A stretch of DNA of 64,000 bases from Holdemanella sp. MSK.7.32 (lineage in GTDB: Bacteria > Bacillota_I > Bacilli_A > Erysipelotrichales > Erysipelotrichaceae), in assembly GCF_024460475.1 (NCBI RefSeq), contig NZ_JANFYN010000008.1, forward strand, positions 1 through 64,000. The letters run 5' to 3'. This document shows, in pieces, positions 18,445 to 26,844 of this stretch (positions within the stretch are counted from its first letter, which is position 1; each line of letters opens with the position of its first letter). The notes beneath the pieces are model-generated. The model saw nothing but the letters and a program-made list of their open reading frames with translations. It did no database searches and had not been told where the DNA came from. A program made the translations under genes and the position numbers.

Positions 18445-18633
18445 TTATATTCCTTTATACATAGATTTTAATATGTTTTGTTTTACATGACTTATCTGAT
18501 CTTTATAACGATTATAACTATCTATGACATCTTTAGGTGCGTTAGGCAAAGGTTCATACATATCATCTAAATATATCCTGTTCTGCGATTCTCTCCAGAA
18601 CGTATCAAATTTGATTTTTGAAAAATCGTACAT
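18445..18633 (-). CDS. Hypothetical 62-aa protein
   Basis: Small acidic and tyrosine-rich protein (YDFSKIKFDTFWRES, NRIYLDDMYEPLPNAPK). It starts just after the stop of 18637-19776 and is preceded by AAAAGG. No family recognised. Probably a real, coupled gene, ended before a palindrome. Confidence 0.6.
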   Translation of the reverse strand: MYDFSKIKFDTFWRESQNRIYLDDMYEPLPNAPKDVIDSYNRYKDQISHVKQNILKSMYKGI

Positions 18634-18636
18634 ACA

Positions 18637-19776
18637 TTAATTTCCTTTTACCTGCAATACAGTGTTGCTAATTGGCTGACTATCACCATCTAAACCGGAT
18701 ATGGTATTGGATGAAATTTTAAAATCAAAAGTCTTTAAACATACATCCTTTAGGTCAGCTTTTACAATTTTATAATCTCCATCAGGAAGAACCACAGGCA
18801 AGACACACATGCCTTTTTTTAATGTAAATGTACTTATCCAACGTACACCGTCATACATACTGATATACCCTTTTTTATCTGTTTTTAAATAGTCATTTTT
18901 ATAATTTTTCAACACCATCCCTTCACTGTTCAGCATTTTGATTTTAAATGTTCCATTATCTTCAACAAGCTTATCATTCTTATTTTTCAAAATGATTCTT
19001 GTTGCTGACTTAATATACTGGTTGCTTTCAATTATTTTTACTGTCCCTGTTTTATCAGAAGAAAACTCATATCTATTATTTAGATGGATATACGTATATG
19101 GAATGTCTTTGTTTCTAGTTACTATCAGCTCAAAAGGCTCAGATTCAGATTCATCATCCAATTTTTTAATAATGTAAGTGCCCTTTAAAAAATCTTTCGT
19201 TTGAAGTACTCCATTTTCATCAGACTCTAAAATTTGATAGTCATTTTCCAAACCATTTTCTTGTGCTAATTCAATAGCTTCTTCTATATTCTCATCTGTT
19301 TCTTCATAAAGGCTTTTTTTAACACAACCATATTTAACATAACCTGGCATTACTTCACCATTTTCATCGGTAGTAATTGATGTGATTTTAAAACGAGAAT
19401 GCATCTCAGTCAGATTTATAGTCAAATTGGTATCCATATCCTGTGTCTTATAAGTAAATGTATAATCTTTTGCAGATATCTTTTCGATTTTTTTACCATT
19501 TTGTTTTAAGACGGAACTATCATCTTGTACGGAGTCGATACCATATTTTGAATGAATCGTTATTTTTAACTGTGTCCCCTTGTCAAAGGAAAAAGAATCA
19601 TCTCCACCATCCACTGGATAGGTTATATCTTCATCCGTCATGATTTCTGCCGTTCCCAAACCACCCGTCAATTCTATGTGCAATGTACTGGTACTTTTCG
19701 CCTGTATGCCAAATGACGAAGATACCAACATTATTGAGGATAACATTCCAGTACATAAATATCTTTTTAAATGCAT
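18637..19776 (-). CDS. Secreted beta-rich surface protein
   Basis: 379 aa from the ATG at 19776 (GGAAGG upstream). Signal peptide, with likely cleavage after FGIQAKS. The rest is a series of beta-rich segments resembling Cna-B/SpaA folds (RFKITSITTDENGEVMPGYVKYG, TGTVKIIESNQY, GTYIIKKL). No LPXTG motif and no lipobox are seen, so it may be secreted or held by a partner. It may belong with the pilus system encoded at 23-30 kb. Confidence 0.7.
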   Translation of the reverse strand: MHLKRYLCTGMLSSIMLVSSSFGIQAKSTSTLHIELTGGLGTAEIMTDEDITYPVDGGDDSFSFDKGTQLKITIHSKYGIDSVQDDSSVLKQNGKKIEKISAKDYTFTYKTQDMDTNLTINLTEMHSRFKITSITTDENGEVMPGYVKYGCVKKSLYEETDENIEEAIELAQENGLENDYQILESDENGVLQTKDFLKGTYIIKKLDDESESEPFELIVTRNKDIPYTYIHLNNRYEFSSDKTGTVKIIESNQYIKSATRIILKNKNDKLVEDNGTFKIKMLNSEGMVLKNYKNDYLKTDKKGYISMYDGVRWISTFTLKKGMCVLPVVLPDGDYKIVKADLKDVCLKTFDFKISSNTISGLDGDSQPISNTVLQVKGN

Positions 19777-19839
19777 TCTTTGCACCACCTTCCCTTCATC
19801 CTGCATATTTCATAATGACAGTAATACCATCTTTACAAT

Positions 19840-20280
19840 TTATTGGTCTGGATCAATATAATCCAGAACCATATGGAAATGACAGAAATCCCTAGGCTGA
19901 TCGTTATGTACGATGATAAGAATCGGATAATAGTGCTTACACATCATATCCTTGATAATTTTCTGCATTTCCTTATGCATATTTTCATTCCATTCAAAAA
20001 TGTCATCTCTAGGACATTCCACTACGGAAAAATAGAGATGATTTATATCCTGCTTCCACTGCTTATAGAAATTCTCTTTTATTGATTTGCGTGTATCCAG
20101 CTTAAAGCGAAATACACCTGTATCTGTTGGATCGCCAAGTGTAAATAATTCATTTTTTGAGGTTAAGTCATTCGTCCATCTCTGTGCACTGTCTGCGCGT
20201 AACAGACAGATCAAACAACTTTTAAAATCAGATTCGTTTTTAAATTTATTGATCTTAATATCATTATTAAAGTACATCAT
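19840..20280 (-). CDS. Small protein with HUH-like motif
   Basis: 146 aa. The C-terminal segment ILIIVHNDQPRDFCHFHMVLDY carries a His-hydrophobic-His motif after a strand and a first His, the arrangement of relaxase motif III, but the catalytic Tyr region is not evident and the protein is far shorter than a relaxase. It could be a degenerate or stand-alone HUH protein. GGAG precedes the ATG pair. Function unproven. Confidence 0.55.
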   Translation of the reverse strand: MMYFNNDIKINKFKNESDFKSCLICLLRADSAQRWTNDLTSKNELFTLGDPTDTGVFRFKLDTRKSIKENFYKQWKQDINHLYFSVVECPRDDIFEWNENMHKEMQKIIKDMMCKHYYPILIIVHNDQPRDFCHFHMVLDYIDPDQ

Positions 20281-20299
20281 TTATCATCTCCTTACATCA

Positions 20300-20318
20300 T
20301 TAAGGCAATTTGCCTTAA
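20300..20318. repeat. 19-bp palindrome (centre ATT)
   Basis: Family member, upstream of the 19840-20280 gene. Confidence 0.9.
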
Positions 20319-20343
20319 ATAGATATATCTAATTCTTTTGTAT

Positions 20344-20483
20344 TCAAGTAATCGCAACTTGACATTTATAAAATGAATACTTATCATCTAAAGTAGATAG
20401 AGCAAGCTCCAAATCATCCAACACTTGGAATTGGAATGAATTGATAATTTGCTCTTTTTTTTCTTTATCATGTCCTCGCTCAT
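20344..20483 (-). CDS. Small gene needing a -1 frameshift
   Basis: AAAGGAGG stands 9 nt before ATG at 20483, so translation should start there, but the zero frame gives only 31 aa (MSEDMIKKKKSKLSIHSNSK...). The codons AAG AAA AAA AAG contain the heptamer A AAA AAG, the dnaX-type -1 slippery site, and slipping gives MSEDMIKKKKEQIINSFQFQ... with a sensible acidic C-terminus ending ...SFYKCQVAIT, 46 aa. It is either programmed frameshifting or a homopolymer error in the sequence. Confidence 0.5.
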
Positions 20484-20503
20484 AATTTTTGTACCTCCTT
20501 TTT

Positions 20504-20522
20504 CTAAGGCAAATTGCCTTAG
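20504..20522. repeat. 19-bp palindrome, compensated variant
   Basis: CTAAGGCA-AAT-TGCCTTAG: the outermost T-A pair is exchanged for C-G on both arms, so symmetry is kept. Confidence 0.9.
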
Positions 20523-20552
20523 AAAACAATATATGTAATAAAAATAAAAAAC

Positions 20553-20571
20553 TTAAGGCAATTTGCCTTAA
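20553..20571. repeat. 19-bp palindrome (centre ATT)
   Basis: Family member with one extra C/G pair on the outside (20552-20572), immediately after the HipA-like gene stop. Confidence 0.9.
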
Positions 20572-20572
20572 G

Positions 20573-22009
20573 CTATAATTCATATTCTAACGTGTCATTC
20601 ATTCTTGCTATTACATCTTCAACATCTTCATTCTGTATGTATTCTATATTAACACACGTACCTGCTCTGTCATATGTCGGTTTGAATGTAAAGCAATCTA
20701 AGTATTCATTCTGATTTTGCTCATCTAATTCAACACCATAAAGATCCCATAAGTCATATTTTATTTCCTGCAAAGCAATTTCTTGAGCATTACCATCTAG
20801 TTCTTTAAATGAAAGCTCCCTCTTATCATTTACAAGATAGTTTAAATTCAATTCTAATGTATTTTCCAAAATTGCTATTGCTCTATCATGTAAAACTTGA
20901 TTGAAAGAATTCAATTCAGCTTCAGGAAGATTATATCTATCGTGTTTTTCAATTCTATAGTCTAGGATGTGTCTTAATTCCTTTTTTTGACGATTTCCTA
21001 AAAAAGTCTTTGCGTTTTCAGCAAATGATTTACCAAAAACAGGATCTAAAGTTTTAACATATTCATTTAGTTTTTCTGGTGACTCGTAAATATATTGTCT
21101 TGGCTCGTCAAACATACAATACCCATGATCGAACAAAGGTGCCATACACTTTATCTTGTTAGTTGCATTATCAACTAATACACCAAAATTATTCAGATGT
21201 CTATCTGTATTACAAATCAATGCATCAAAAACCATCATCGAGCAAAAATCCTGATAAAATTCATCTCCCAGATTTTTATAAAAATCTACGATGGCTTTCA
21301 CTGTTTTTTTTCCTTTTAAGAATCTTGATGCAGGAACAAAAGATGTATCTATGTCAGTAAATAATTTACATGTACTCGATAATTCATCTTGCCATATATC
21401 TAAATCATAGGCAATTGCATTTAATCCCATTTGATGTGCAACTTTATAAGCATAATACTCAGCATAAGCTTCTTTTCCATGGTTTGTATACAAATTGCCA
21501 TGAACATTTCCCTTATAAAGCACGACATCACCATTGATTCTTCTCCAAGCCTTTTTAAGAGAACCGTTCGTTGTCAATTCTGCGACTGTACCAATGCTAT
21601 TTGAATGTCCATGACCTGTATATGCGATCAACGCAACAGATTTATTAAAATCATTCTCATATAGATTGTAATCTTTAAACAACCCCGTAAAATCCGGATC
21701 AACAATCCAATATGGATCATTCAACGAAAGACCTTTTCCAACTGTCAAAATTCCAATCAAATCATTCCCATGAAGTCCCAGACTTGCCAAAATCTCATTT
21801 ACAAAGGCACGATTTTTAGGGATATTTCTTTCCTGTATCCATTCTAATAGTTCGTTTGAATCGTCGGCTTTTAATCCAACGGGATAAAGAAAATTATTTA
21901 TGTTATATCTTTCAAGAATTGTCAATTCATAATCACCATAAAGTGAATCTTCAATTCTAAATTTTAGAATTTCTATGTCTTTGTTTTTTAATACAAAATC
22001 TTTATACAT
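20573..22009 (-). CDS. HipA-like kinase
   Basis: 478 aa. The C-terminal two thirds match the HipA-type Ser/Thr kinase fold: KAEYYAYKVA-like (EAYAEYYAYKVAHQMGLNA) ATP-binding region and the catalytic loop ALICNTDRHLNNFGVLVD (around residues 260-280), then the metal-binding PLFDHG (~293). HipA toxins phosphorylate tRNA synthetases. No HipB-type antitoxin gene is adjacent. GAGG is 9 nt before the ATG. The protein ends in EYEL, similar to the polyvalent-block tail, so it may instead be a kinase delivered to recipients. Confidence 0.8.
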   Translation of the reverse strand: MYKDFVLKNKDIEILKFRIEDSLYGDYELTILERYNINNFLYPVGLKADDSNELLEWIQERNIPKNRAFVNEILASLGLHGNDLIGILTVGKGLSLNDPYWIVDPDFTGLFKDYNLYENDFNKSVALIAYTGHGHSNSIGTVAELTTNGSLKKAWRRINGDVVLYKGNVHGNLYTNHGKEAYAEYYAYKVAHQMGLNAIAYDLDIWQDELSSTCKLFTDIDTSFVPASRFLKGKKTVKAIVDFYKNLGDEFYQDFCSMMVFDALICNTDRHLNNFGVLVDNATNKIKCMAPLFDHGYCMFDEPRQYIYESPEKLNEYVKTLDPVFGKSFAENAKTFLGNRQKKELRHILDYRIEKHDRYNLPEAELNSFNQVLHDRAIAILENTLELNLNYLVNDKRELSFKELDGNAQEIALQEIKYDLWDLYGVELDEQNQNEYLDCFTFKPTYDRAGTCVNIEYIQNEDVEDVIARMNDTLEYEL

Positions 22010-22062
22010 CCTTCATCACCTCATCTTTCACTTTTACATCATCATAATTTTAGCAACAAATC

Positions 22063-22917
22063 CTACTTAAGGCAATCTGCCTTAAATAGACATTTGTTTA
22101 ATATTTTGTTCATTTCATTAGAAGATGTTTTATTAATGATATAAACATTGCTAAATAATATACGTAAAGAATTTAATCCATTCATAGATTTTACAGGTGA
22201 AAGTAGAATTCCTCGATTTGTAAATTTTAAGACAATATAATTAACTTTAGATAGCTTTTTTACAAATTCTATAATATTCTTTTCTTCTTGTTCTGTTAAA
22301 ATTCCCATAGTATCAATAATGAATTGTATACAATTTTTTCTAGCACTAAAATTTTTAATAGCTAATAGAGCGTTACCCGTTGTAATGCGATCATTGATAT
22401 CATCTATTTTATATATGTCTTCTAAAGAAATGATTTCAGCCTTAGCTCCTTCTTCATTTTCAGCAAAAGCATATTGTTTTAAGTTATTACTAATTTCTTT
22501 ATTTTGGGATAACTCAATCCATTTTGAAAATGCGCCATATAAAGCATCTTTGCTAATTAATGATTGAGCTACTCTTAATACAAGGTCTCCTTTACGTATG
22601 TAACAATATAAATATAAATTATTTATATCTGCATCTGGATACATTGACAAATAGTTATTTTTCATTAGAGTATACTTTTCATCACATTCATTAATAACCT
22701 CATCAAATGTATTTTTAGAAATTTCACTATTTTCTAAATTTTCGTTATGCTTCAGATATTGTGTCATATATAGCATAGCCCGTATTTCTTCAATTCCGAA
22801 TTTTGCAATAACAAGTGTTTCTTCATCTTGTAAATCAAATATATTTACTGGTTCATATGCAATTGTTTGTTTATTTTCTTCCATTTTTTTATCTTCCACT
22901 TCTTTGAATCTTGCCAT
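22063..22917 (-). CDS. Hypothetical protein ending in palindrome-encoded residues
   Basis: 284 aa, family not recognised. It begins MARFKEVE, the same eight residues as the 61396-61590 gene, with a similar start region (GAAAGGAGTTAATTATGGCA). The body is helical. The last residues FKADCLK are encoded by the palindrome at 22067-22085, and the stop lies just beyond it. It is probably a real gene, and its C-terminus was likely lengthened when the repeat arrived. Confidence 0.65.
   Translation of the reverse strand: MARFKEVEDKKMEENKQTIAYEPVNIFDLQDEETLVIAKFGIEEIRAMLYMTQYLKHNENLENSEISKNTFDEVINECDEKYTLMKNNYLSMYPDADINNLYLYCYIRKGDLVLRVAQSLISKDALYGAFSKWIELSQNKEISNNLKQYAFAENEEGAKAEIISLEDIYKIDDINDRITTGNALLAIKNFSARKNCIQFIIDTMGILTEQEEKNIIEFVKKLSKVNYIVLKFTNRGILLSPVKSMNGLNSLRILFSNVYIINKTSSNEMNKILNKCLFKADCLK
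22067..22085. repeat. 19-bp palindrome inside the 3' end of a gene
   Basis: Centre ATC; read through in frame by the 22063-22917 gene as KADCLK. Confidence 0.9.
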
Positions 22918-22935
22918 AATTAACTCCTTTCAAAA

Positions 22936-22954
22936 TTAAGGCAATCTGCCTTAA
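22936..22954. repeat. 19-bp palindrome (centre ATC)
   Basis: Family member between the pilus operon and 22063-22917. Confidence 0.9.
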
Positions 22955-22972
22955 AATGTGTTTTCAACACAT

Positions 22973-23019
22973 TTATCACATATGAAACTAACATATATAT
23001 TTAGTTTCATATGTGATAA
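22973..23019 (-). other. 19-bp inverted repeat hairpin
   Basis: Perfect arms TTATCACATATGAAACTAA (22973-22991) and its complement (23001-23019), just after the pilus-operon end. It may protect the mRNA 3' end or act as a two-part terminator with 23018-23043. Confidence 0.7.
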
Positions 23020-23043
23020 AAGGAAGGTGTGTACCTTCCTTTT
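23018..23043. terminator. Terminator at end of pilus operon
   Basis: AAAAGGAAGGT-GTGT-ACCTTCCTTTT with short U tails on both strands, right after the last pilin stop. Confidence 0.75.
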
Positions 23044-23048
23044 AAAAA

Positions 23049-24068
23049 TTAATCTTCACTTTTGCGAATCTTGCGAACAGTTGCAATTGAAGCACCTAAT
23101 GCGATAACAACAATACCTAACATCATATACATCATGTCTTTGTTTTTAGCAGTACCTGTGTTTACACTAGGCAACAAGACATTCTGGTATACGATTGAAT
23201 AACGATGATTATCATCTACATGTACTTCCTTGTCATTTACAAATAATCCTTCATCAGTAAATTTAACTTTTACCACTTCATCAGATAGCTTATATCCTTG
23301 AGGAGCACTTGATTCTTTGATATAAGTTGTACCATATCGAATCAAGAATTCAGCAGTACCAGTTTCCTGATCGCCTGCAATTGTTTCAAGTTTTGAACTT
23401 TCAGCACAGTTTTCTTGAGAATATGATGTGAACTCAAACTTATTTGACTTGATATTCTGTCCTGTCACACTATCAACTTTATTTACTAGGATATGTGGTA
23501 AAGCTGTATGTTTTGGATATACTGTTACATCATACTGGAACAATTCATCTTCATCATCCCATGTTGGAATTCCAACAATAAATGGAGTAATTGTTTCAAA
23601 ATCAGATAAATCTTCAACATAGACTAGATATACACCTACTGGAAGGTCTTTGCAAGTTGCCTTGCCTTCTTCATCCGTTGTCATTTCATAGTCGGGAGTT
23701 TCGACTTTTTTAGCCATATCCTTGGCTACTTTGTCAATCTCGTCCGCTGTTTTAATCTCATTCAAGTCCAAATCCTTGTCTGCAAAAGGTTTATATTTAA
23801 TGATATATTCTCCCTTTACGATGTCAGCAATCTGAACTACACCAAATTTAACATTTTCTTTAGAAAGGTATTTATCATATGGATCTGTTAATTCCACTGA
23901 AATTGACCCTAAACCATTGTCAGGTACTTTAGTCAAATCTTCTTCAGGTAGAATTGTTACGTCCCCAACTTCTGGATTTTCTGTAATATCTTTAGCCTGT
24001 AGATTTAAGCATGGTACTAAAACCAGCATCAAACTCAAGGCTAAACCGATTTTCTTCAGAATCTTCAT
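23049..24068 (-). CDS. Pilin or surface subunit with sortase-type tail
   Basis: 339 aa with a signal peptide (through NLQAKD), one or two Cna-B-like beta domains (HILVNKVDSVTGQNIKSNKFEF..., YIKESSAPQGYKL E-box) and a C-terminal hydrophobic helix plus RKIRKSED. The sorting motif is non-standard: LPSVNTG rather than LPXTG. The start overlaps the sortase gene stop by 4 nt. It is probably the basal or ancillary pilin. Confidence 0.85.
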   Translation of the reverse strand: MKILKKIGLALSLMLVLVPCLNLQAKDITENPEVGDVTILPEEDLTKVPDNGLGSISVELTDPYDKYLSKENVKFGVVQIADIVKGEYIIKYKPFADKDLDLNEIKTADEIDKVAKDMAKKVETPDYEMTTDEEGKATCKDLPVGVYLVYVEDLSDFETITPFIVGIPTWDDEDELFQYDVTVYPKHTALPHILVNKVDSVTGQNIKSNKFEFTSYSQENCAESSKLETIAGDQETGTAEFLIRYGTTYIKESSAPQGYKLSDEVVKVKFTDEGLFVNDKEVHVDDNHRYSIVYQNVLLPSVNTGTAKNKDMMYMMLGIVVIALGASIATVRKIRKSED

Positions 24069-24919
24069 GACTTTAACTTTCTCTCCTTTCTTCTATTTAA
24101 AATAAATCTAATAAGCAACAAAAAAAGAATCAAAAATGGAAGTGCTGTAAATAACAATTCTCGCCAGCTCATCATTTCTGGTTCAATGGCTTCTTTTTTC
24201 TTTTCACTGTATGGTACACGTTTACCAGTCAAAATCAGTCTGTGCGTGTTGATTCCATAAGGAGTACAAGTCAACAAAGTTGCAAGGTCCTTGCCTTCTT
24301 CTATCCCAAGAACATCAGGAGCTTCTTCTTTTTTTACGATTTCAATTTTATATATCTGGTAAGCTAATGTTTTGTTACCAACATGGATATAAAACAAATC
24401 ATCTTTTTTTAATTCATCCAGCCTTGTAAAAAGCTTTGCGTTTGGCAAACCCCTATGACCCGTCAGAACAGTACGTGTATTTTCACCACCGACAGGAAAT
24501 GATGAGTTCTGTAAATGACCTACACCGTTTGACAATACATCATCACTTGTTCCGTGGTAAATTGGAAGGTCAACGTCTATTTTTGGTATTTCAATTGAAC
24601 CCATGATACCTTTGCCAGTCAGATTTAAAATACTTTCGTAGTTTTCGTCCGAAAGTATTTCAGTGTCAATGTTTCCGACCGATGCACCTCTGGTTTGAAA
24701 TAACATATCATTGTACTTTTGAGCCGATTGTATCTGCTCTTTGACTTTTGATTTGTCAGTATGTTTTACTTCACTTTCATATGTGGAAATCATGTTGTTT
24801 TGCTGAATACCACTATGAATACTTGAAACAAGCGGAACCGAACACAATCCTATGCCAATAATAACAAGGATACGTACTGTCCAGCTCGTTTCTTTTATTG
24901 CTTTAAGAATCGACTTCAA
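24065..24919 (-). CDS. Class C sortase (pilus polymerase)
   Basis: 284 aa. Membrane segments at both ends and the sortase core with TGHRG (His), TLLTCTPYG (Cys) and HRLILTGKR (Arg), the pattern of pilus-specific class C sortases. Starts at TTG with GGAGG 9 nt upstream. The lid-type region before the active site (MGSIEIPKIDVDLPIYHGT) also fits class C. It covalently joins the pilins encoded on either side. Confidence 0.93.
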   Translation of the reverse strand: MKSILKAIKETSWTVRILVIIGIGLCSVPLVSSIHSGIQQNNMISTYESEVKHTDKSKVKEQIQSAQKYNDMLFQTRGASVGNIDTEILSDENYESILNLTGKGIMGSIEIPKIDVDLPIYHGTSDDVLSNGVGHLQNSSFPVGGENTRTVLTGHRGLPNAKLFTRLDELKKDDLFYIHVGNKTLAYQIYKIEIVKKEEAPDVLGIEEGKDLATLLTCTPYGINTHRLILTGKRVPYSEKKKEAIEPEMMSWRELLFTALPFLILFLLLIRFILNRRKERKLKS

Positions 24920-24945
24920 AATTCAGCACCTCCAAAAATGGAAGG

Positions 24946-24959
24946 TGGCAGTACTGCCA
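24946..24959. repeat. 14-bp palindrome, second family (TGGCAGTACTGCCA)
   Basis: One of six copies of a second palindrome. Here it lies between sortase and major pilin. Confidence 0.8.
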
Positions 24960-24985
24960 TCCTAACCATTTCATTCATTTTCTAA

Positions 24986-26824
24986 TTAGTCTTTTTTGCT
25001 TTTACGTTTTTTATCTAATGCTAATGCACCAACGACTGTGATTGTTCCTGCACCTAAGCAAATCATTGTCAAGTTAGAACCTGTGATTGGTAATTTAGTT
25101 CCTACATAGTTGACTACAGTGATGTTAGCAGAACCATCTGTTACATCTGTTTTTAAATCTGTATCACTTTCTTTGTAAGCACCATTTAAGAATTCTTTAA
25201 CATGAGCAGTTGCTTCTAATTTCTGTAATGTTTTTTCAGTTGCACCTTCACCTGCATTGTAACTATTACGTTCAGTAGTGAATGTTGGTTTGATTGTTAT
25301 TACGATTGGGTCTAGAAGTTCTCTATATCCAGCAGGCGAATCCGTTTCTTTTAAGTAATAAGTTCCCTGATCTAAACCTAAGATTGTAAATACACCTTTA
25401 GCATCAGATGCCATTTCAACTGCATTACTTGGTCTTGTACCACCAGTGTGGTCAGTACCACCTAATGAATCACGGTTCATAACAACATAGCCGTCCGCTG
25501 TTTCTTTTACATAAACTTCATTTGTACAGTTTTCATCACTATATAGACGGAATTTAGCATTTTTCAACAATTTGTTGTGGTCATTGATTTTCAACCCATT
25601 AATTTTATAAGTAAAGCAAACTACTGTATCCCAAGGAGTTGTTCCTGTAGAACCATTTCCATCACTATCTGGGTTGTTGCTATATTCAAGACGAACTGTA
25701 TTTTCAAATCCAGCACGACCTGTACGAGTTGCTGCATTGTCATTCAATGTTGCATTATAGGATAAACGAATTGACTGACCATAAGTGTTTTCGTAATTGT
25801 TATTCATACCTTCTGGGAATTGTTTATCAACAATTGCTTTTAAATCTGGAATCTCTGCATAGAATGTATCTTCCCCACTATTTTCAACAACATTAAATTC
25901 ATTACTCTTCAATGTATATGATTTCGTAGTACTTGAAATTGTAATAGAAACAGAGTCTTTGTTGAATGTCAAAGCTTCGTCCATCTTGTCATGAAAAATC
26001 ATTTTATATGTTTGATATCCATTCATGTTTGGCACATATGTATCGTGGTAGTAAGGTACTGTCTGTCCAATTTCATAATCCCCAATATCATTCCATCCGA
26101 CATTGTTGTCATCTTCATTGATTTTCTTGATCAAAGTTGGATAATCTGATTTGATATTAACCTGAGCATCAGGGTTAGCTGTATTTGTCAAAATCAATGA
26201 AGCAGCTGAATGTGTATCCTGTACAGCAGAAACTTCATCTGTTAAATAATAGCCGTATCCTAAGCCACCAAATTTAACTGAGCCGTCCACTGGACTAGTT
26301 GCTGTTACATTAACAGTCGTTGGTGTAAGACCTTCTTTAACTAATTCATTTCTTAAATCTTCAACGAAGTAACGGTATTTGCTGTAACGACCTTCTAATT
26401 TCTGATCTGCCTGAGCACCTTCAACTTTGTTAGTATTCAATGTCTGAATATAGTCGATCACATCATATTCTGTTACTGAAGAAGCAGATTTGTTGATTTT
26501 TTTACCAACAACTGTTTGTAAAGCTGTCTTGTAAGCATCATTCCAAGTGTAGTTGATTGATTCCTGATCTACCGCATTTTCTGCGTCAAACAATTTGTAT
26601 ACATTGAATTTTTTACCTACTAAGCTTTGGCCATTATTTGGCTGAATTGTGATTGAAGCACTACCCTGACCAAAATCAGCAACACCATTTGGAGTTGCCA
26701 ATGTTGATGGTGCCTGTGTTATAGCGTAAACTGGAGCAACTATTGGAGCTACGCTTGATACGACTGGACTTAACATCACAGCTAACGCAGAAAAGCCTGC
26801 GAAAACTACATTTTTAGTTTTCAT
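24986..26824 (-). CDS. Major pilin (LPXTG, SpaA/FctA type)
   Basis: 612 aa from the ATG at 26824 (AAAGAGGG upstream). Signal peptide, three beta-rich isopeptide-forming domains, an E-box (YYLKETDSPAGYRE) and the sorting signal LPITG followed by a hydrophobic helix and KKRKSKKD. The gene follows the tip protein and precedes the class C sortase, the usual order in Gram-positive pilus operons. Confidence 0.92.
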   Translation of the reverse strand: MKTKNVVFAGFSALAVMLSPVVSSVAPIVAPVYAITQAPSTLATPNGVADFGQGSASITIQPNNGQSLVGKKFNVYKLFDAENAVDQESINYTWNDAYKTALQTVVGKKINKSASSVTEYDVIDYIQTLNTNKVEGAQADQKLEGRYSKYRYFVEDLRNELVKEGLTPTTVNVTATSPVDGSVKFGGLGYGYYLTDEVSAVQDTHSAASLILTNTANPDAQVNIKSDYPTLIKKINEDDNNVGWNDIGDYEIGQTVPYYHDTYVPNMNGYQTYKMIFHDKMDEALTFNKDSVSITISSTTKSYTLKSNEFNVVENSGEDTFYAEIPDLKAIVDKQFPEGMNNNYENTYGQSIRLSYNATLNDNAATRTGRAGFENTVRLEYSNNPDSDGNGSTGTTPWDTVVCFTYKINGLKINDHNKLLKNAKFRLYSDENCTNEVYVKETADGYVVMNRDSLGGTDHTGGTRPSNAVEMASDAKGVFTILGLDQGTYYLKETDSPAGYRELLDPIVITIKPTFTTERNSYNAGEGATEKTLQKLEATAHVKEFLNGAYKESDTDLKTDVTDGSANITVVNYVGTKLPITGSNLTMICLGAGTITVVGALALDKKRKSKKD

Positions 26825-26844
26825 TTTATATCCCTCTTTCTTCA

